Shown here: in pieces, positions 47,458 through 58,039 of the stretch
Numbering within the stretch: position 1 is the stretch's first letter
Layout of the letters: each line of letters starts with the position of its first letter
Assembly (NCBI GenBank): GCA_947034885.2
Contig: OX344751.2
Location: 42,685,082 to 42,749,081, forward strand
DNA from: Thuidium tamariscinum
Lineage: Eukaryota; Streptophyta; Bryopsida; Hypnales; Thuidiaceae
Reading direction: 5' to 3'
Length of the DNA stretch: 64,000 nucleotides
Program-made: the position numbers and the translations under genes
The notes under the pieces: model-generated
Told to the model about the DNA's origin: nothing
Databases searched by the model: none
The model's input: only the letters and a program-made list of their open reading frames with translations

Positions 47458-48562
47458 GAGCATCGACGTGCTAGGCTCGCTAAAGGCGGAAGCATGCCAG
47501 TTGGATGGGTTAGGGTGGAGGAAGTGCCCCACACCAGGCTTGTTAAACATGCAAAAGTGATTGGGCTTTTCACAATTTGAGGATGCCATGGCCAAATTGG
47601 GAGTCTTGGGAGGGCACACTACATAATGCGGCACAATCTTCAAGATATAGAGCCTTGATTGGCTTTCTACATAGCAAAATTTAGAATGCTCAAAGTTGAT
47701 GCTAATTAATGTACAAGTGCAAGTATAGATAATCATCAATATTTTTTTCATTTTTAAATCAATTTTATTCAAAGATTGTATTTGTGTTGTGGATAAACTA
47801 GGTTTTGAATTAGTGTAGTAGGAGGCTCATAAACCACTCATTTAAGAGCTAATCTGCCTTTTTCCATGTATGTCTTTAGATGGAAACATTTTTAGTTTAT
47901 TTTTCAGTCAAGGGAAAATAGATGAGGAATGTAACACAAGTCGTTTCATATTCTTTAAAGAATTATTGAATTAGTTATAAATTTTCAAGCACAATCTGCC
48001 ATAGGACCCTATTTGTGATCAGTAGGCCTTGAAAACCCATACATGCGCAGGTTCAAAAAAAAACAGGCTTGATTCAAAAATTGGTAATGCAACATGTAAA
48101 AAGGACTAGAAATGGTTTCTTAATGTGTGCCTTTCAAAAACTAAAATGAATTCTTCAATTAATCATTATTTCAGATTTTTTTAACACTTGAAAGAAGGTA
48201 GTCAACAACCATTTTTTATTTTGAATAAAATCAATACACAACTACCCACTTAAGCGTAGTTAGGATTGAACCCATGTAACTATGAAACCATCCATTCCAA
48301 TAGAAAAATCAAATCTTAGCATGCTTCGATATAATTCACAATTCATTTTCTCACAATGAGCTATCCATTTTAGACCCTCCTACTAGGCAAGTGCAAAAGC
48401 CTACACGGTATATGAGCCTCCTACCATAAATCACGTCTTGGCGTGTTGAAATTCAGCTTGTGCGATGGAGCACATGAACACTGCACACCCCTGGCTCACC
48501 AACTGAGCACGCCAAAGGTGAGTTTGGCGTGCCTGTTTGGCGAGGATGCCATGGGGATGCTC
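47458..48562. mobile_element. Harbinger/Tourist-like element with a nested element
   Basis: GAGCATCGACGTGCTAGGC at the left (after CTA) and GCCATGGGGATGCTC at the right (before TTA). It is 1105 bp, but subtracting the nested 47818-48426 element leaves about 495 bp, the length of its relatives at 8421 and 16434. Confidence 0.7.
47818..48426. mobile_element. AGGTAGG-family element nested in the Harbinger-like element
   Basis: GTAGGAGGCTCATA to TATGAGCCTCCTACCA inverted ends, TA on both sides. The internal TTCAGTCAAGGGAAAAT and CACAAGTCGTTTCATATTCTT match family members. Longer than the others, so it may hold a further insertion. Confidence 0.65.
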
Positions 48563-48565
48563 TTA

Positions 48566-48964
48566 GAAAATTTTGGAGAATTTTGGAGACTACCTTGATC
48601 ATGAGGACCTGCATCCTTTGGGTTAAATGGGTGTCCTAGTATTAGTACAAAGAATATGCGATTACAAAGGGTTTCATCGAAGCAAGTTGTGTATTGTGTA
48701 GTACGGCAATACAGCCTCATGAGGATGCAGGGCATGCCAAAAGGTCATTCCCTTCATTGATGATACCTTTGGCAAGATTGAAGGCATCTGTGTTGCACTC
48801 ATTGCAAGTGTCATAGGAATGCTGACGGAGGAGGACCGGCATAACATAGCTCTGCGGCTGCTGTGGCTTGCCTTCACTTGAACTTTCAATCCTCGTGCAC
48901 GCGAGCCTTGGTTTGAGCATTTCTGAAGCAAGTGGTCGTGGATTTACAAATTAGGGCATAAATT
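48566..48964. other. No gene supported; less AT-rich island
   Basis: About 48700-48930 is closer to coding composition and has overlapping minus-strand frames, but none shows a domain and they disagree on frame. It could be a gene remnant. Confidence 0.35.
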
Positions 48965-48966
48965 TA

Positions 48967-49106
48967 AGGGGTGTTTCACACAACGGCCGTCCAAGTCCAG
49001 AGGTCGTTGATTCCACCAATCAGATTTTAGAAACAATGATTTTCACCAATCAGATTTAAGAAAACTATGGCCTCTCAACTTAGACAACCATAGTGTGAAA
49101 CCCCCC
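48967..49106. mobile_element. 140-bp TA-flanked MITE
   Basis: AGGGGTGTTTCACAC to GTGTGAAACCCCCC inverted ends, TA at 48965-48966 and 49107-49108. An internal direct repeat of CACCAATCAGATTT occurs. Confidence 0.75.
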
Positions 49107-49180
49107 TAAGTTAATCTATAAGCATCCAGTCAGTTGGTCATCTCCAGAATTGATGATTTTGGAAAAATCTATAAAAAGTA

Positions 49181-49554
49181 CAATGGAAACACCCGAAACT
49201 GTCAATTTAAGCAATTCAGCATAGTAAGAGGCATTTTTTTTTGTAAAGATAATATTTTAATAATCTTAACGAGTAAAAATCATGAATATTAAAAAATAAA
49301 AATTTGGATGCCGTATGTAATTTCTTTAGATTTTCAAAGTATTGGTTCCCTAGACCACTAGAACCGTCCTATAGGTGTACCCTAAATTGAATTTTGCTAA
49401 AATTAGTTGTTAGTGAATGAAAATTATACATGTAGTATATGTGTTAGTAAATTAGAATTAAACATTTGTAGGACACTATAATGAATGCTTATAGATTTGG
49501 TGATACTCTAGGATTCAGGAATGGGTACATGGATGGAAATGGGTGCTTCTACTT
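49181..49554. mobile_element. TA-flanked MITE, AAAACACCC family, copy 3
   Basis: After TA, CAATGGAAACACCCG; its right end contains GGTACATGGATGGAAATGGG, close to the arm of the hairpin at 37955. 374 bp. Confidence 0.7.
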
Positions 49555-49556
49555 TA

Positions 49557-50066
49557 CCATTTGGAAGAAAATTTTAGAATCGAGGTACAAATTAAAGTTG
49601 TAGACTTTGAATTTTAGATTCCATCTATATGGTTAGATTCACCAATGCTTTCATCAATATTTTTCTATGAGTTTTGAAAGAGAATTTCCAAACTACAAGC
49701 AAAATGTTGTTATTATTTGAGTGAAATTTGTTGGAGTGGGTTTCAAATAAGCTTCTCTTGATATGGTGATTTTATGAAATTTTTGTGTCCTTTAATTGTA
49801 TGACCTCATTTTTGCAAATTAGGTTTTGAATTAGTGTCAATGCAATTTTGGTTTGGTCAACTAGTTGATATACTTCTATGTGTGTAGTTTTAGAAAAAGT
49901 ATGTACTTTGGTAACACAAAATCCAACTTGAAACAGGATAACAACTTAAAGAAATATCTCGAAAAATTAGGATGACTCTCATCTATACTATAACAAGGAA
50001 GAAAAGAGATTTTTAATCTATTCATAGGTTTTGGTGGGAACATAGTTGCGGTCCTTTAGAGGTTAA
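49557..50066. other. Noncoding; remnant TTAA-element end at 50052-50066
   Basis: AT-rich. GGTTTTGGTGGGAACATAGT to CCTTTAGAGG|TTAA resembles the right terminus of the TTAA family; the rest of that element is not recognisable. Confidence 0.4.
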
Positions 50067-50998
50067 TCTACCCCGTTACTAATCTGATCTAAAGAGCCGG
50101 ATTGGCATTCTTTCTCTCCTTCCAGAGTTCTTTTGTTTTTTCAATGGTTACCGTCCTTTTCCCAAAGAAAAGCTGTCATTCAACTTATCTAAACTCTAAC
50201 TTACTCCTCACACCCGTTCTCACATCACTCTCACAGCAAGTGGGAGCATAAGTTACCTTTAAGTTAAACTATGCCTCTAACCAGCCGGATTAAGGTGGAT
50301 TAGCACAGAACCCGAAGATTCAGTGGCAGTGAAACCAAGAGGCAAGGGCGGTGCTTGCAAGCCCAATGTCTGTCACCTCCATCAATGCACGTTACGCCTG
50401 CAATTCCTCCCTTTCCCTGCCGTTGCAGCGAATTCAATTGAGTCCTGCATGCGGTAGCAATAGCAATACAATACCCCCCGAGTTCTGCCTCAAGAATTAG
50501 TCTAATTTACCATTCCCATTTCTTCCCCACTCTGCCGTCACAGAATCACAGTCTACTATACTACCATCGCCGCAGCAGGCACAGCCATAGCTAAGTAAGC
50601 ATAGCTTTCTCTGGGTTCAGCTATTGTACAGGCCTCCAAGCGAAGCTAGCTAGCGAGCCAGCATAGTACCGTTGGTGGATCAGCGCTATGTAAGCAGTAG
50701 GCAGCTGGGCTTTCACAGTACTTACGTGCAGCAAGCACATGAGAATTTGCAGCAAGCTGGAGACGACCAGGGCAACCACTCTGTAACTTCCATGCGTTTG
50801 CTTGCTGCACTTTAATTTTGAAATCAGTCATAGAAGAGGACGCAAGAGCGGTTGGTTCAACTGTAGTTGTGATCGAAGACGATGCTGTGACAGCAGATTT
50901 CAAGTGGTGAAGGTGTTTGTGCATGCCATTGCTGCGAAGAGAGTGAGTTCGAGGTTGCGTATTGTTGAGGTCTGGGCTGTGTTTGATTTGGAAGCAAG
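50067..50998 (+). promoter_or_regulatory. Upstream and 5' leader region of the GH17 gene
   Basis: Base composition changes at about 50.1-50.3 kb from AT-rich repeat DNA to mixed, C-rich sequence without the repeat families seen elsewhere. It probably holds the promoter and 5' UTR of the glucanase gene. I could not pick a convincing TATA box. The 157-codon minus-strand frame at 51119-50646 is treated as a shadow. Confidence 0.4.
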
Positions 50999-52908
50999 AT
51001 GGAGGCGGTTGGAAGAATGCCAGGGAGATGGAGTTTGCCGGTGCGCCTTGTTGCTTTGCTTCTATGTCAGGTTCTAACTCACGCCGGCAATACAGGTACT
51101 TGCAAGCATTGCCTTCCAAGCTTCTGTTTAGAGTTCCGTTACCCTGGCAGGAAACAGAACAAGCTGCAGGTTTTCATGTGGTATAGTAGTTATCAATGTG
51201 GTATGAGTTCGATATTTGAGGATGGTTGCTTGTGTAAAACTGAACTACGGCTAGAGATTTTTGTCTTGTGGTTTTGTGCACGACTGCATTGCCGGAGACT
51301 GCAGATTTTGGAAGCCATTTCAATCCTGCATGTGTGTGCGCGTTTGCGTGCTTGGAGTGTGGTGTGACTGTTTTCCATGTGCTTGTGTGCTGCGACACAG
51401 GATCGCCCTACCGCATGGAGACTCACGTGATGGGCATCAACTACGGCCGCATCGCAAACAACCTTCCCGTCCCCGACGATGCCATTCGCCGCATCAAGTC
51501 CTTGAAAGTTGGCCGCGTCAAGATTTTCAACTCCGACCCCACAGTCCTCAGTGCGCTCGCCAACACAGGTTTAGAAGTCGTGAGCGCTCTTCCTAACGAA
51601 GATATTCCCAACGCCGCCGCCAGCGAAGCTGCCGCCGAACAATGGGTTTCCAAGAACGTCCTCCCCTACTACCCCTCCACCAACATCGTCGCCATCGTCG
51701 TTGGCAATGAGCTTTTCTCCTACCCAAGCATGAAGGCTACGTGGGGTATGCTCATGCCCGCCATCACCAACCTTCACACTTCTCTCGCTAATCACAACCT
51801 CACTAGTCGCATCAAGCTCTCCACCGCGGTGGCCCTCGACGTGCTCGGCAGTTCGTATCCACCTTCTTCTGGCAGCTTCCGGGAGGAGCTTGTGGCGCCC
51901 TACTTGCAACCATTGTTGAAGTTCCTCTACAACTCGCAGTCGCACTTTTACGTGAACGTGTATCCGTACTTCGCATGGGCGAGCGACCCGGAACACATTC
52001 CATTGAACTACGCGCTCTTCGGGGCTTCGACACCAGGCGTGATTGATAATGGGAAAGCCTATTACAATTTGTTGGATGGGCAGCTCGACGCAGTGAACGC
52101 GGCGACGGCGAAAGTGGGCTACGGCGAGGTTCGTCTTGCGATCAGCGAAACAGGGTGGCCTACTGCTGGGGATGCGAATCAAGTGGGTGCCAATCTTCAG
52201 AATGCTGCGACTTATAATCGGCGTCTTGTACGCAAAATGGTATCAACGTCGAAAGTGGGCACCCCCATGAAGCCTGGTGTCTACATCCCGACCTTCATCT
52301 TTGCGCTTTTCAACGAGAATCAGAAAACTGGGCAAGGCACTGAGAAGCACTGGGGCGTGTTGTTCCCGAATGGTACCAATGTTTATAATATTGACATGAC
52401 CGGATCGTTATCTGATGGGCAATACTCTCCCCTTGTCGATGACCCTGTTTTCACTAGCGCACCTCCGCCTGCATTCTCACCAGGTCAAGCGCCGTCTACG
52501 AGCGGCACTTGGTGTGTGGCGAAACCTGGCATGATGCCGAACATGTTGCAATCGGCGCTAGACTTCGCTTGCGGCCCCGGCGCCGCGGATTGCCAGCCTC
52601 TTCAACATGGAGGCGCGTGTTTCAACCCGGATACGCTGCAGCATCATGCTTCCTATGCTTTCAATAGCTACTTCCAGAAGTCGAAAGCGCAAGGAGGCTC
52701 CTGCAACTTCGGAGGAGCGGCAGTGTTGACAACTACTGATCCAAGTAAGTGGTTGGGAGCTCGTGATTTGCGTGTATTTTCGTCTTGGCCAAGAGTCGTG
52801 GTGGAGAGTCGTAGGGGAGAGAGGACTGGGCTGGCTTTCGCTGCTTCTAACCAAGTGCTCGTGCTCTGCATTCTCTCCATCGTGTTTTTGATGATTCGAG
52901 TTTCCTGA
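50999..52908 (+). CDS. Glucan endo-1,3-beta-glucosidase (GH17) with X8 domain and probable GPI tail
   Basis: This gene encodes a secreted beta-1,3-glucanase expected to cleave callose-type glucan at the cell surface or plasmodesmata. I read two exons, 50999-51095 and 51401-52908, with a GT-AG intron at 51096-51400 (donor GTACTT, acceptor GACACAG), giving 534 residues. The start at 50999 supplies a hydrophobic signal peptide (about residues 13-28). Starting in exon 2 alone would lack one. The GH17 domain (about 42-380) opens with GINYGRIANNLP. It has the acid/base Glu136 in VVGNE, the nucleophile Glu282 in ISETGWPT, and FALFNENQKTG. A Pro-rich linker (386-400) leads to an X8 (CBM43) domain (about 403-485) beginning WCVAKPG, with Cys404, 423, 430, 439 and 467. 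A hydrophobic C-terminus (about 509-531) fits a GPI signal. Codons are GC-rich compared with the flanks. Family membership is seen directly; substrate and GPI anchoring are inferred. Confidence 0.93.
51096..51400 (+). other. Intron of the GH17 gene
   Basis: The intron separates the signal-peptide exon from the catalytic exon, with donor CAG|GTACTT and acceptor GACACAG|GA. It splits a Gly codon after its first base and keeps the reading frame. The downstream frame is also open through most of the intron from 51268, so an ORF caller would start the protein there with a meaningless N-terminus. The spliced model is preferred because it yields a signal peptide placed just before the GH17 fold. Confidence 0.8.
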
Positions 52909-54639
52909 TTCCATTACCAAGTGATCACTCCCATGCTGCTGTTTTTCACTGGTTCTTGCTCCGTCATTTTTCACGGTCTTGATCGTCAGATAGCATTGGC
53001 TGTAAGAAGAGCCTTGTGTCTGGTTGTGATGTAGATAATTCGGATGTTTGAAAGGTAAATGTAGCAGGTAGCCAATGTTTATAAGTATTGTCTCCAGCAC
53101 GTGAAGAAATTAGTGTTGTGAAAGTTCTTATTAGATTGTGAGGGGGTTTAGATTTGTTAGGGATCGAAAGGTATATATAATCGGAGGAAGCTGGACTTCT
53201 TTAGGGTAAACTTCAAGCGAAAGTCTTGACAGATTTAAACGCGAATTACGTAGCTCATGATTAAATCCAAGTGTACATCCACTTCCAGGCACCATACGAC
53301 TTGTAGTTTTGATGTTTTACTCTGATTATTTTCCCCTACTCATGCTTATGGTTCATAGAGAAAAGGCTAATTGTTTTTTTGTGAGTGTTTATCACTGACC
53401 GGGCACTTTCTGTAAACTGTTGTGGTAAACAGGTCATGACACCTGCAAGTTCCCGACAAGTTGATTGACTGTTGCTGAATGGAATTGTGTCTCTTGATGA
53501 ATTTGTCTGAGGAAAAACAAAATGTATTGACTGTCTCATGAATGATGAATGCATTCCGAGTCGTCATGTGTAGTTAGAGGTTTTAGATTCAGAAGATCAT
53601 GACTAAATCCTTGAAGGAGAGGATTTTTCAAACCTGTCTTCTCAGACTTAGACACAATGAACAGAGGCATCGGCAATCAGTCCTATGCTATTGAAATGGA
53701 CAAACCAGGTTAGGAGTATAATGCCCTGAGTAGGGAAGTAGGCTTGCATGAATAGAAAAAGTCTGCACTTTACTGTTGTTTAGCTACTTTAAAGAATACA
53801 TTACAGGAATTGTAGAAGGATATATAGTTCCTTGCCGGATTCGTGACACATTTTGATGTAAAACTTCTCTGGGAGAAGTGACCCTTTCGCTTTCTTTCCA
53901 GATGAATCAGAAACAACTTGATTTTTTGGTTGATTTGAAACTTGTGCAGAGTAGAGTAATTACTCTTTTTCATGTAGAGAATATTGAAGTTTCAGTGCAG
54001 TTTTCACCCTACACAATTAAAAACCTGTAGTGTATGCAGGTTACCCTAGCCCTAAGCTTCCAGCCTTCCACATTAAGATTTTGGATGTTCCAAAGTGATG
54101 TCTGTACAAAGTTTTGAACAGATTAGAGCCAGAATTCAAGAAACAGTGTATGCGGAAAAGCAAACAATGTGCAGTTGGGCTTTCACTTCCATTCAGTTTG
54201 AAGGTTCTTTGACTGACCGCAAACAATTATGAAGTTCGGAGTTTGTGCCAGCAGAGTAGAAAGTCAAATAGTTGATGTTCTCATGTCCGAAAGGCACACT
54301 TTTCGGTCTAGATGCGCAGTATGTCCCAACTCCCAAGAATGTATTATTTGGGCTGAACAACTCTGGTAGTATGAATGGCATTATGGGATACCAAAGGTCT
54401 AGAAGAATCTTGTCATTCAGAAAAAAAGAATGATCTCTACTTTGTACTTGTAATGATATGAACCCAAACCAATTTGAGTGATCCCAACCTCCACAAATAT
54501 TCTCCTACAGCAATTGGCCTAGAAGTGTACTATACATGGTTGCCGCAACGCAGACATGGCACTACGACTCTAAACGATTTCATTTCTAATCGGAATGCGC
54601 AGTTACGATCGATGAGGAGAGGGCCCATCATATCTGTTT
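52909..54639. other. Convergent intergenic spacer
   Basis: This 1.7-kb spacer lies between the 3' ends of the glucanase (+) and GT14 (-) genes and should contain both 3' UTRs. No repeat family, RNA gene or convincing ORF is visible. Confidence 0.6.
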
Positions 54640-57600
54640 TCAAGGAATCCCCATTACAGGTTCCGCAAGATCGAGCAGAACATCCAATGCATTTGGATCA
54701 AACTTCCTTGCAAACAAGTAACATTTCGAAGTCACTTGCCCATTGTACGTACAATTATGCCCTTCCCGCAACCACCGCATCAAACCCCTATTCGTGTTCC
54801 TTTTAGCAAACTTCTTGGGATGTGGCGACGAACCCCGGAATTCGAAGTATGTGAGTGTTCGGAAGGCGAGCGCATTCGGGTACTCGATCCAAGCCATCGT
54901 CGCCATGAAATGCTCGTCAATGTAACAGACGGGATGAACCGCGCAGAAGTGTTCCTTGAACTTGATGTACTCCGGAGAATCTCGGGCGGCCATGAGTGCA
55001 AGGTCTCTTGTGATTTGGAACCATTGACTCCCCTTGCGGAAGTTGGAGGAAGTGATCTCGGGCGCCATCGCCTTGTAACGAGCTCGGTACAGTCGCCCTT
55101 GCCCAACCTGGTTTGAATCTGCACGGAGATTGTTCATCAAATTTTGATGGGTTTGTGAAAAGCGTAAATGAAAATAGCAATATTGACGATTTTGACAAAT
55201 TATAATTTATCCAACTAGAAAGAAGAAATCAAATTGTTACAAAGAAACACAACGAAGTGCACTTCACAGTGTACCACTCGCATAGTGGTAGTGAATTCTA
55301 ACACCGTGAGCAGTGTATGGTGTCCTTTTGCAGGATTTAAGGAGAGTTGCTTAAAATTGATTTGGAATTTCTTCACACTGGAGTTTTGTTGAAAGAAAAA
55401 ACTCCAACCAGATTCAGGATTGACATGAATTAAGAGTTAGGTCAATGAACTTAGAGATCTCAAGTGAACTTCCAAAGAATTTTGCTACTAAATGTACCTT
55501 TATATGACTCGATGAAGTTCACTCCTGGTGAGTTGTTGAAGTAGGCGTATGTCTCTGGGAAGCTGAATAAGGGAATGCAAGACTCGGAGAGAAGGAGAAA
55601 CCAGGAGTTTGATGGCTCGAGAAGTGCGTTCCCGAGGAGGCGTCTCTCTGCCTCGTACACCGAGAACCTTCCCCATTTTACAACCTGATGAAAAAGCATT
55701 AGTGAAGATTCTATTGTGCTAGTGTTATGAGAGTCTAGGGTCAATTTCTATTACACCCATGTTTTACACAAAGAAAATTTCATAATTTGTTTGGATGACT
55801 TTTCAAAAATGCAAACTAACACAATCAAACAATCCTTTTCAACTCTACTATAGTCCAACAAGAACACAGGCAATTTAAGTATGCAACAAAAATTGATGAA
55901 ACCTTCTCTATTTTACAACCTGATGAAAAAGCATTTGTGAAGATTCTACTAGTATTCATGAGAGGCAAGGGACAATTTTAGCACACCCATCTTCAACAAT
56001 AAAAGTTCTTAGTTTGTTCATATGACTTTCCAAAACAAAAGCTTACACTATCAAACATCTCTTTTTTTGATGCCAATTAAATCCAATGGGAACTCAAGCA
56101 ATTATACCCTACAACTTTGAAAAAGGATAAAAAAATGTCTAATAGATAACTTTTAGAAAAATTATAGAGACAAAGAATGCAACGTTTCACTCACAAATTA
56201 GGTTATTTTTTGTTGACTACCTATCACCATGGTTATGTCCTTTTAAGGTTACTTATGATCAAAACCACATTCAAAATGCTTATTCGAAGTGTCTTTAATG
56301 GACTTTTCAATTTGCCTTGTAAAACATAACGCTAACTCTTTACTACTTGGAATATCATTGGAAGTTGATTCAAATGTAGTTTGAATATATTCAAGAGAAC
56401 TCAAGTATAAACATTAGACAAAGAAAATAAACTACTTCAAAAATAAGTTACAAGGCAAAAATTGTAGTGGTCTTCACAAATCTCAAGAGTTACCAATATA
56501 CAATTTATTGTAATTTGCACCTACTTTAGAGTGAAATAAATGTCTAAATTTGAGTCTTCTTGCACCTATGCAAATACTTATGAATGTGCTTCCAATGATA
56601 AACATTTTAAAGTTTGAATTCCAAAGTAGTCAAGAGTAAGAGTTTTATTTTGGCAAGGCAAATTCCGGGGACTATTGAAGATGCCCCCAAATTTTTTTTT
56701 GTGATGCTCCCTTGTGCAGGGCTTTGAATAGAAGTTGCCGATTGCTGTCATAATGTTAGCCTTTCCCTTTGTGAAGTCCCCATCACCTAATTTCATCTAA
56801 CATTTCTTGAAGTTTGCAACTTTAGTTACTGAATGGTGTGGAATATTCCACACCATTTCATCCGCTGGGAGGCAGTGTGACAGGCTGCTACTGAATGTTA
56901 TGAATTTCAATTTTCAATTTTAATGTACCCCCCTGTTTGTTCCCCTGAACTCATCCTTTGTTTTTCTGCAAAAAAAAAAAAATTCAAATATTTGAAGGCG
57001 GGGAAAGCACCTTGGAAGGGACGAAGCGGCCGAAAAACGGTGAAGACGGGTCCAAATCCGGCACGTAGTCGGGATGCGCGTGAATGTAAACCCTAAAACC
57101 CTCCTCCTGGCCATGAAAGAAGCGCTCCCACAGAGGAGCAAAGGGAAGCGCACCGCGCACCATGAACAGAAATGCAAGCTTCGAAGTTTCGACACTCGAA
57201 TCCCGTCGTCCCGAAGTCGCCTTCCGCAGCAGCTTCGTGTCACTCATGCTGTGCCATGTCTCCGACATATTCTGGAAGTAAACTCGAGCAGAGTTTGGAC
57301 TGGGGCCTGGAATTTCGTCGATGGTGGCCGTGGGAGACAATTCGTCAATTGGAATGATTGGGGATTCAGGAGGAGAAGAATACACAAATACGCTGGAATT
57401 CGCAACAACGCTTGAATTGGAAACTGCGCTTGAATTGGCACTAACGCTTGAATTCACATCTGCGCTTGGAATCGCAACTACGCTTGAATTGGAACCTGCG
57501 CTTGGATTCGCAAGTGCACTTGAATTTGCACCTGCGCTTGGAATTGCAACTACGCTTGAATTCACACCTGGGCTTGAATTTACAAATTCGCTTGAATTCT

Positions 57601-58039
57601 CACCAATGCTTGAATTCGAACCTGCGCTGAAATTGGGAGCCTGGTAGGGAGGCGCTACCGGGGCGGTTCCCATCGTGAAATTATCGCTTGGCAACGTTGA
57701 GAAGAGCGCGGCTGCGACTTCCTCCGATCCCAAGTATCCCATGTGAAGGGCAGTCGTGTAGAGCACGAGCGCACCTGCAACAAAAAGTCCCGTCACCGCG
57801 AACAAGTGCATCCGAGAATTCGCAATTTTTCCGCATCCTCTGTTACTGCTTGCTTGTGGACACAGCTGGTAACCCCATGACGGTGCATCCCGCGTTTCCT
57901 CTTCTTTCAGGGATTCGACTTCGGAATCTCGTTGTTCTAATTCCAAAGCGTGCATCACGTTGTCAGGTATGTTTGCGACGATCGCGCCCACCACTCCACT
58001 TGCGGTTTGAGTAACCAGCGTCGCTAGGCTTTCTCTCAT
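54640..58039 (-). CDS. Type II membrane GT14 (core-2/I-branching-like, DUF266) glycosyltransferase
   Basis: This is a plant GT14-family glycosyltransferase, probably Golgi-resident and adding sugars to glycoproteins or arabinogalactan. I read three exons: 58039-57011, 55684-55498 and 55118-54640, joined by GT-AG introns, giving 564 residues. An in-frame TGA about 30 bases upstream supports the start at 58039. Residues 1-75 are cytosolic, about 79-98 form one transmembrane segment, and 136-225 are a serine/asparagine hexapeptide-repeat stem. The GT14 domain runs from about 286 to 560 with AFLFMVRG, the PLWERFF segment, WGRFSVYEAERRLL, LLSESCIPL, RKGSQWF (433-439), the acidic YIDEH (471-475), HPKKF, and a terminal KCYLFARKF block. 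These match the family order with nothing missing. Intron 1 (57010-55685) holds a partial MITE and a duplicated splice-acceptor segment. Exon borders are read by eye; the acceptor sugar is unknown. Confidence 0.88.
55685..57010 (-). other. Intron 1 of the GT14 gene
   Basis: A 1.33-kb AT-rich intron with donor AAG|GTGC at 57010 and acceptor CATCAG at 55685. It contains a partial MITE at about 56825-56900 and, at about 55905-56000, a second copy of its own 3' end plus the first bases of exon 2 (see findings). No other gene is seen inside. Confidence 0.75.
56825..56900. mobile_element. Small MITE fragment with a palindromic core, inside GT14 intron 1
   Basis: The right half (CATTCCACACCA-like core to GCTACTGAATGTTA) matches the right half of the element at 3491-3640. 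The core GTGGAATATTCCAC is a perfect palindrome. The left end is not a good inverted copy of the right, so it is probably a deletion derivative. Confidence 0.55.
57365..57634 (-). repeat. 18-bp coding minisatellite (15 hexapeptides) in the GT14 stem
   Basis: Fifteen consecutive 18-bp units encode hexapeptides in strict register (residues 136-225 of the GT14 protein). Most read N-S-S plus three small residues. Variants start IPS, NPS or YSS. Asn falls at 136, 142, 148, 154, 160, 172, 184, 196, 202, 208 and 214, giving eleven N-x-S sequons six or twelve residues apart. It lies between the membrane anchor and the catalytic domain. Long antisense frames here are by-products of the 18-bp periodicity. 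Confidence 0.9.

Noticed and set aside
47455-47772. 105-codon minus-strand frame
   Set aside because: It starts within a Harbinger-like MITE terminus and has no domain.
50646-51119. 157-codon minus-strand frame upstream of and over exon 1 of the GH17 gene
   Set aside because: No recognisable domain, overlaps the signal-peptide exon in antisense, and contains no supporting splice or promoter signals.
51571-52182. 203-codon minus-strand frame across the GH17 gene, and other long antisense frames there
   Set aside because: The plus strand has a complete GH17 catalytic domain with both glutamates. The antisense frames are a by-product of its GC-rich codons and show no domain.
54736-55116. 126-codon plus-strand frame over GT14 exon 3
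   Set aside because: It is antisense to the conserved RKGSQWF and DEH blocks of the GT14 domain.
57074-58014. Plus-strand frames over GT14 exon 1, including LEF-repeat peptides
   Set aside because: They arise from the 18-bp repeat read on the wrong strand. The minus-strand frame continues into conserved GT14 blocks.
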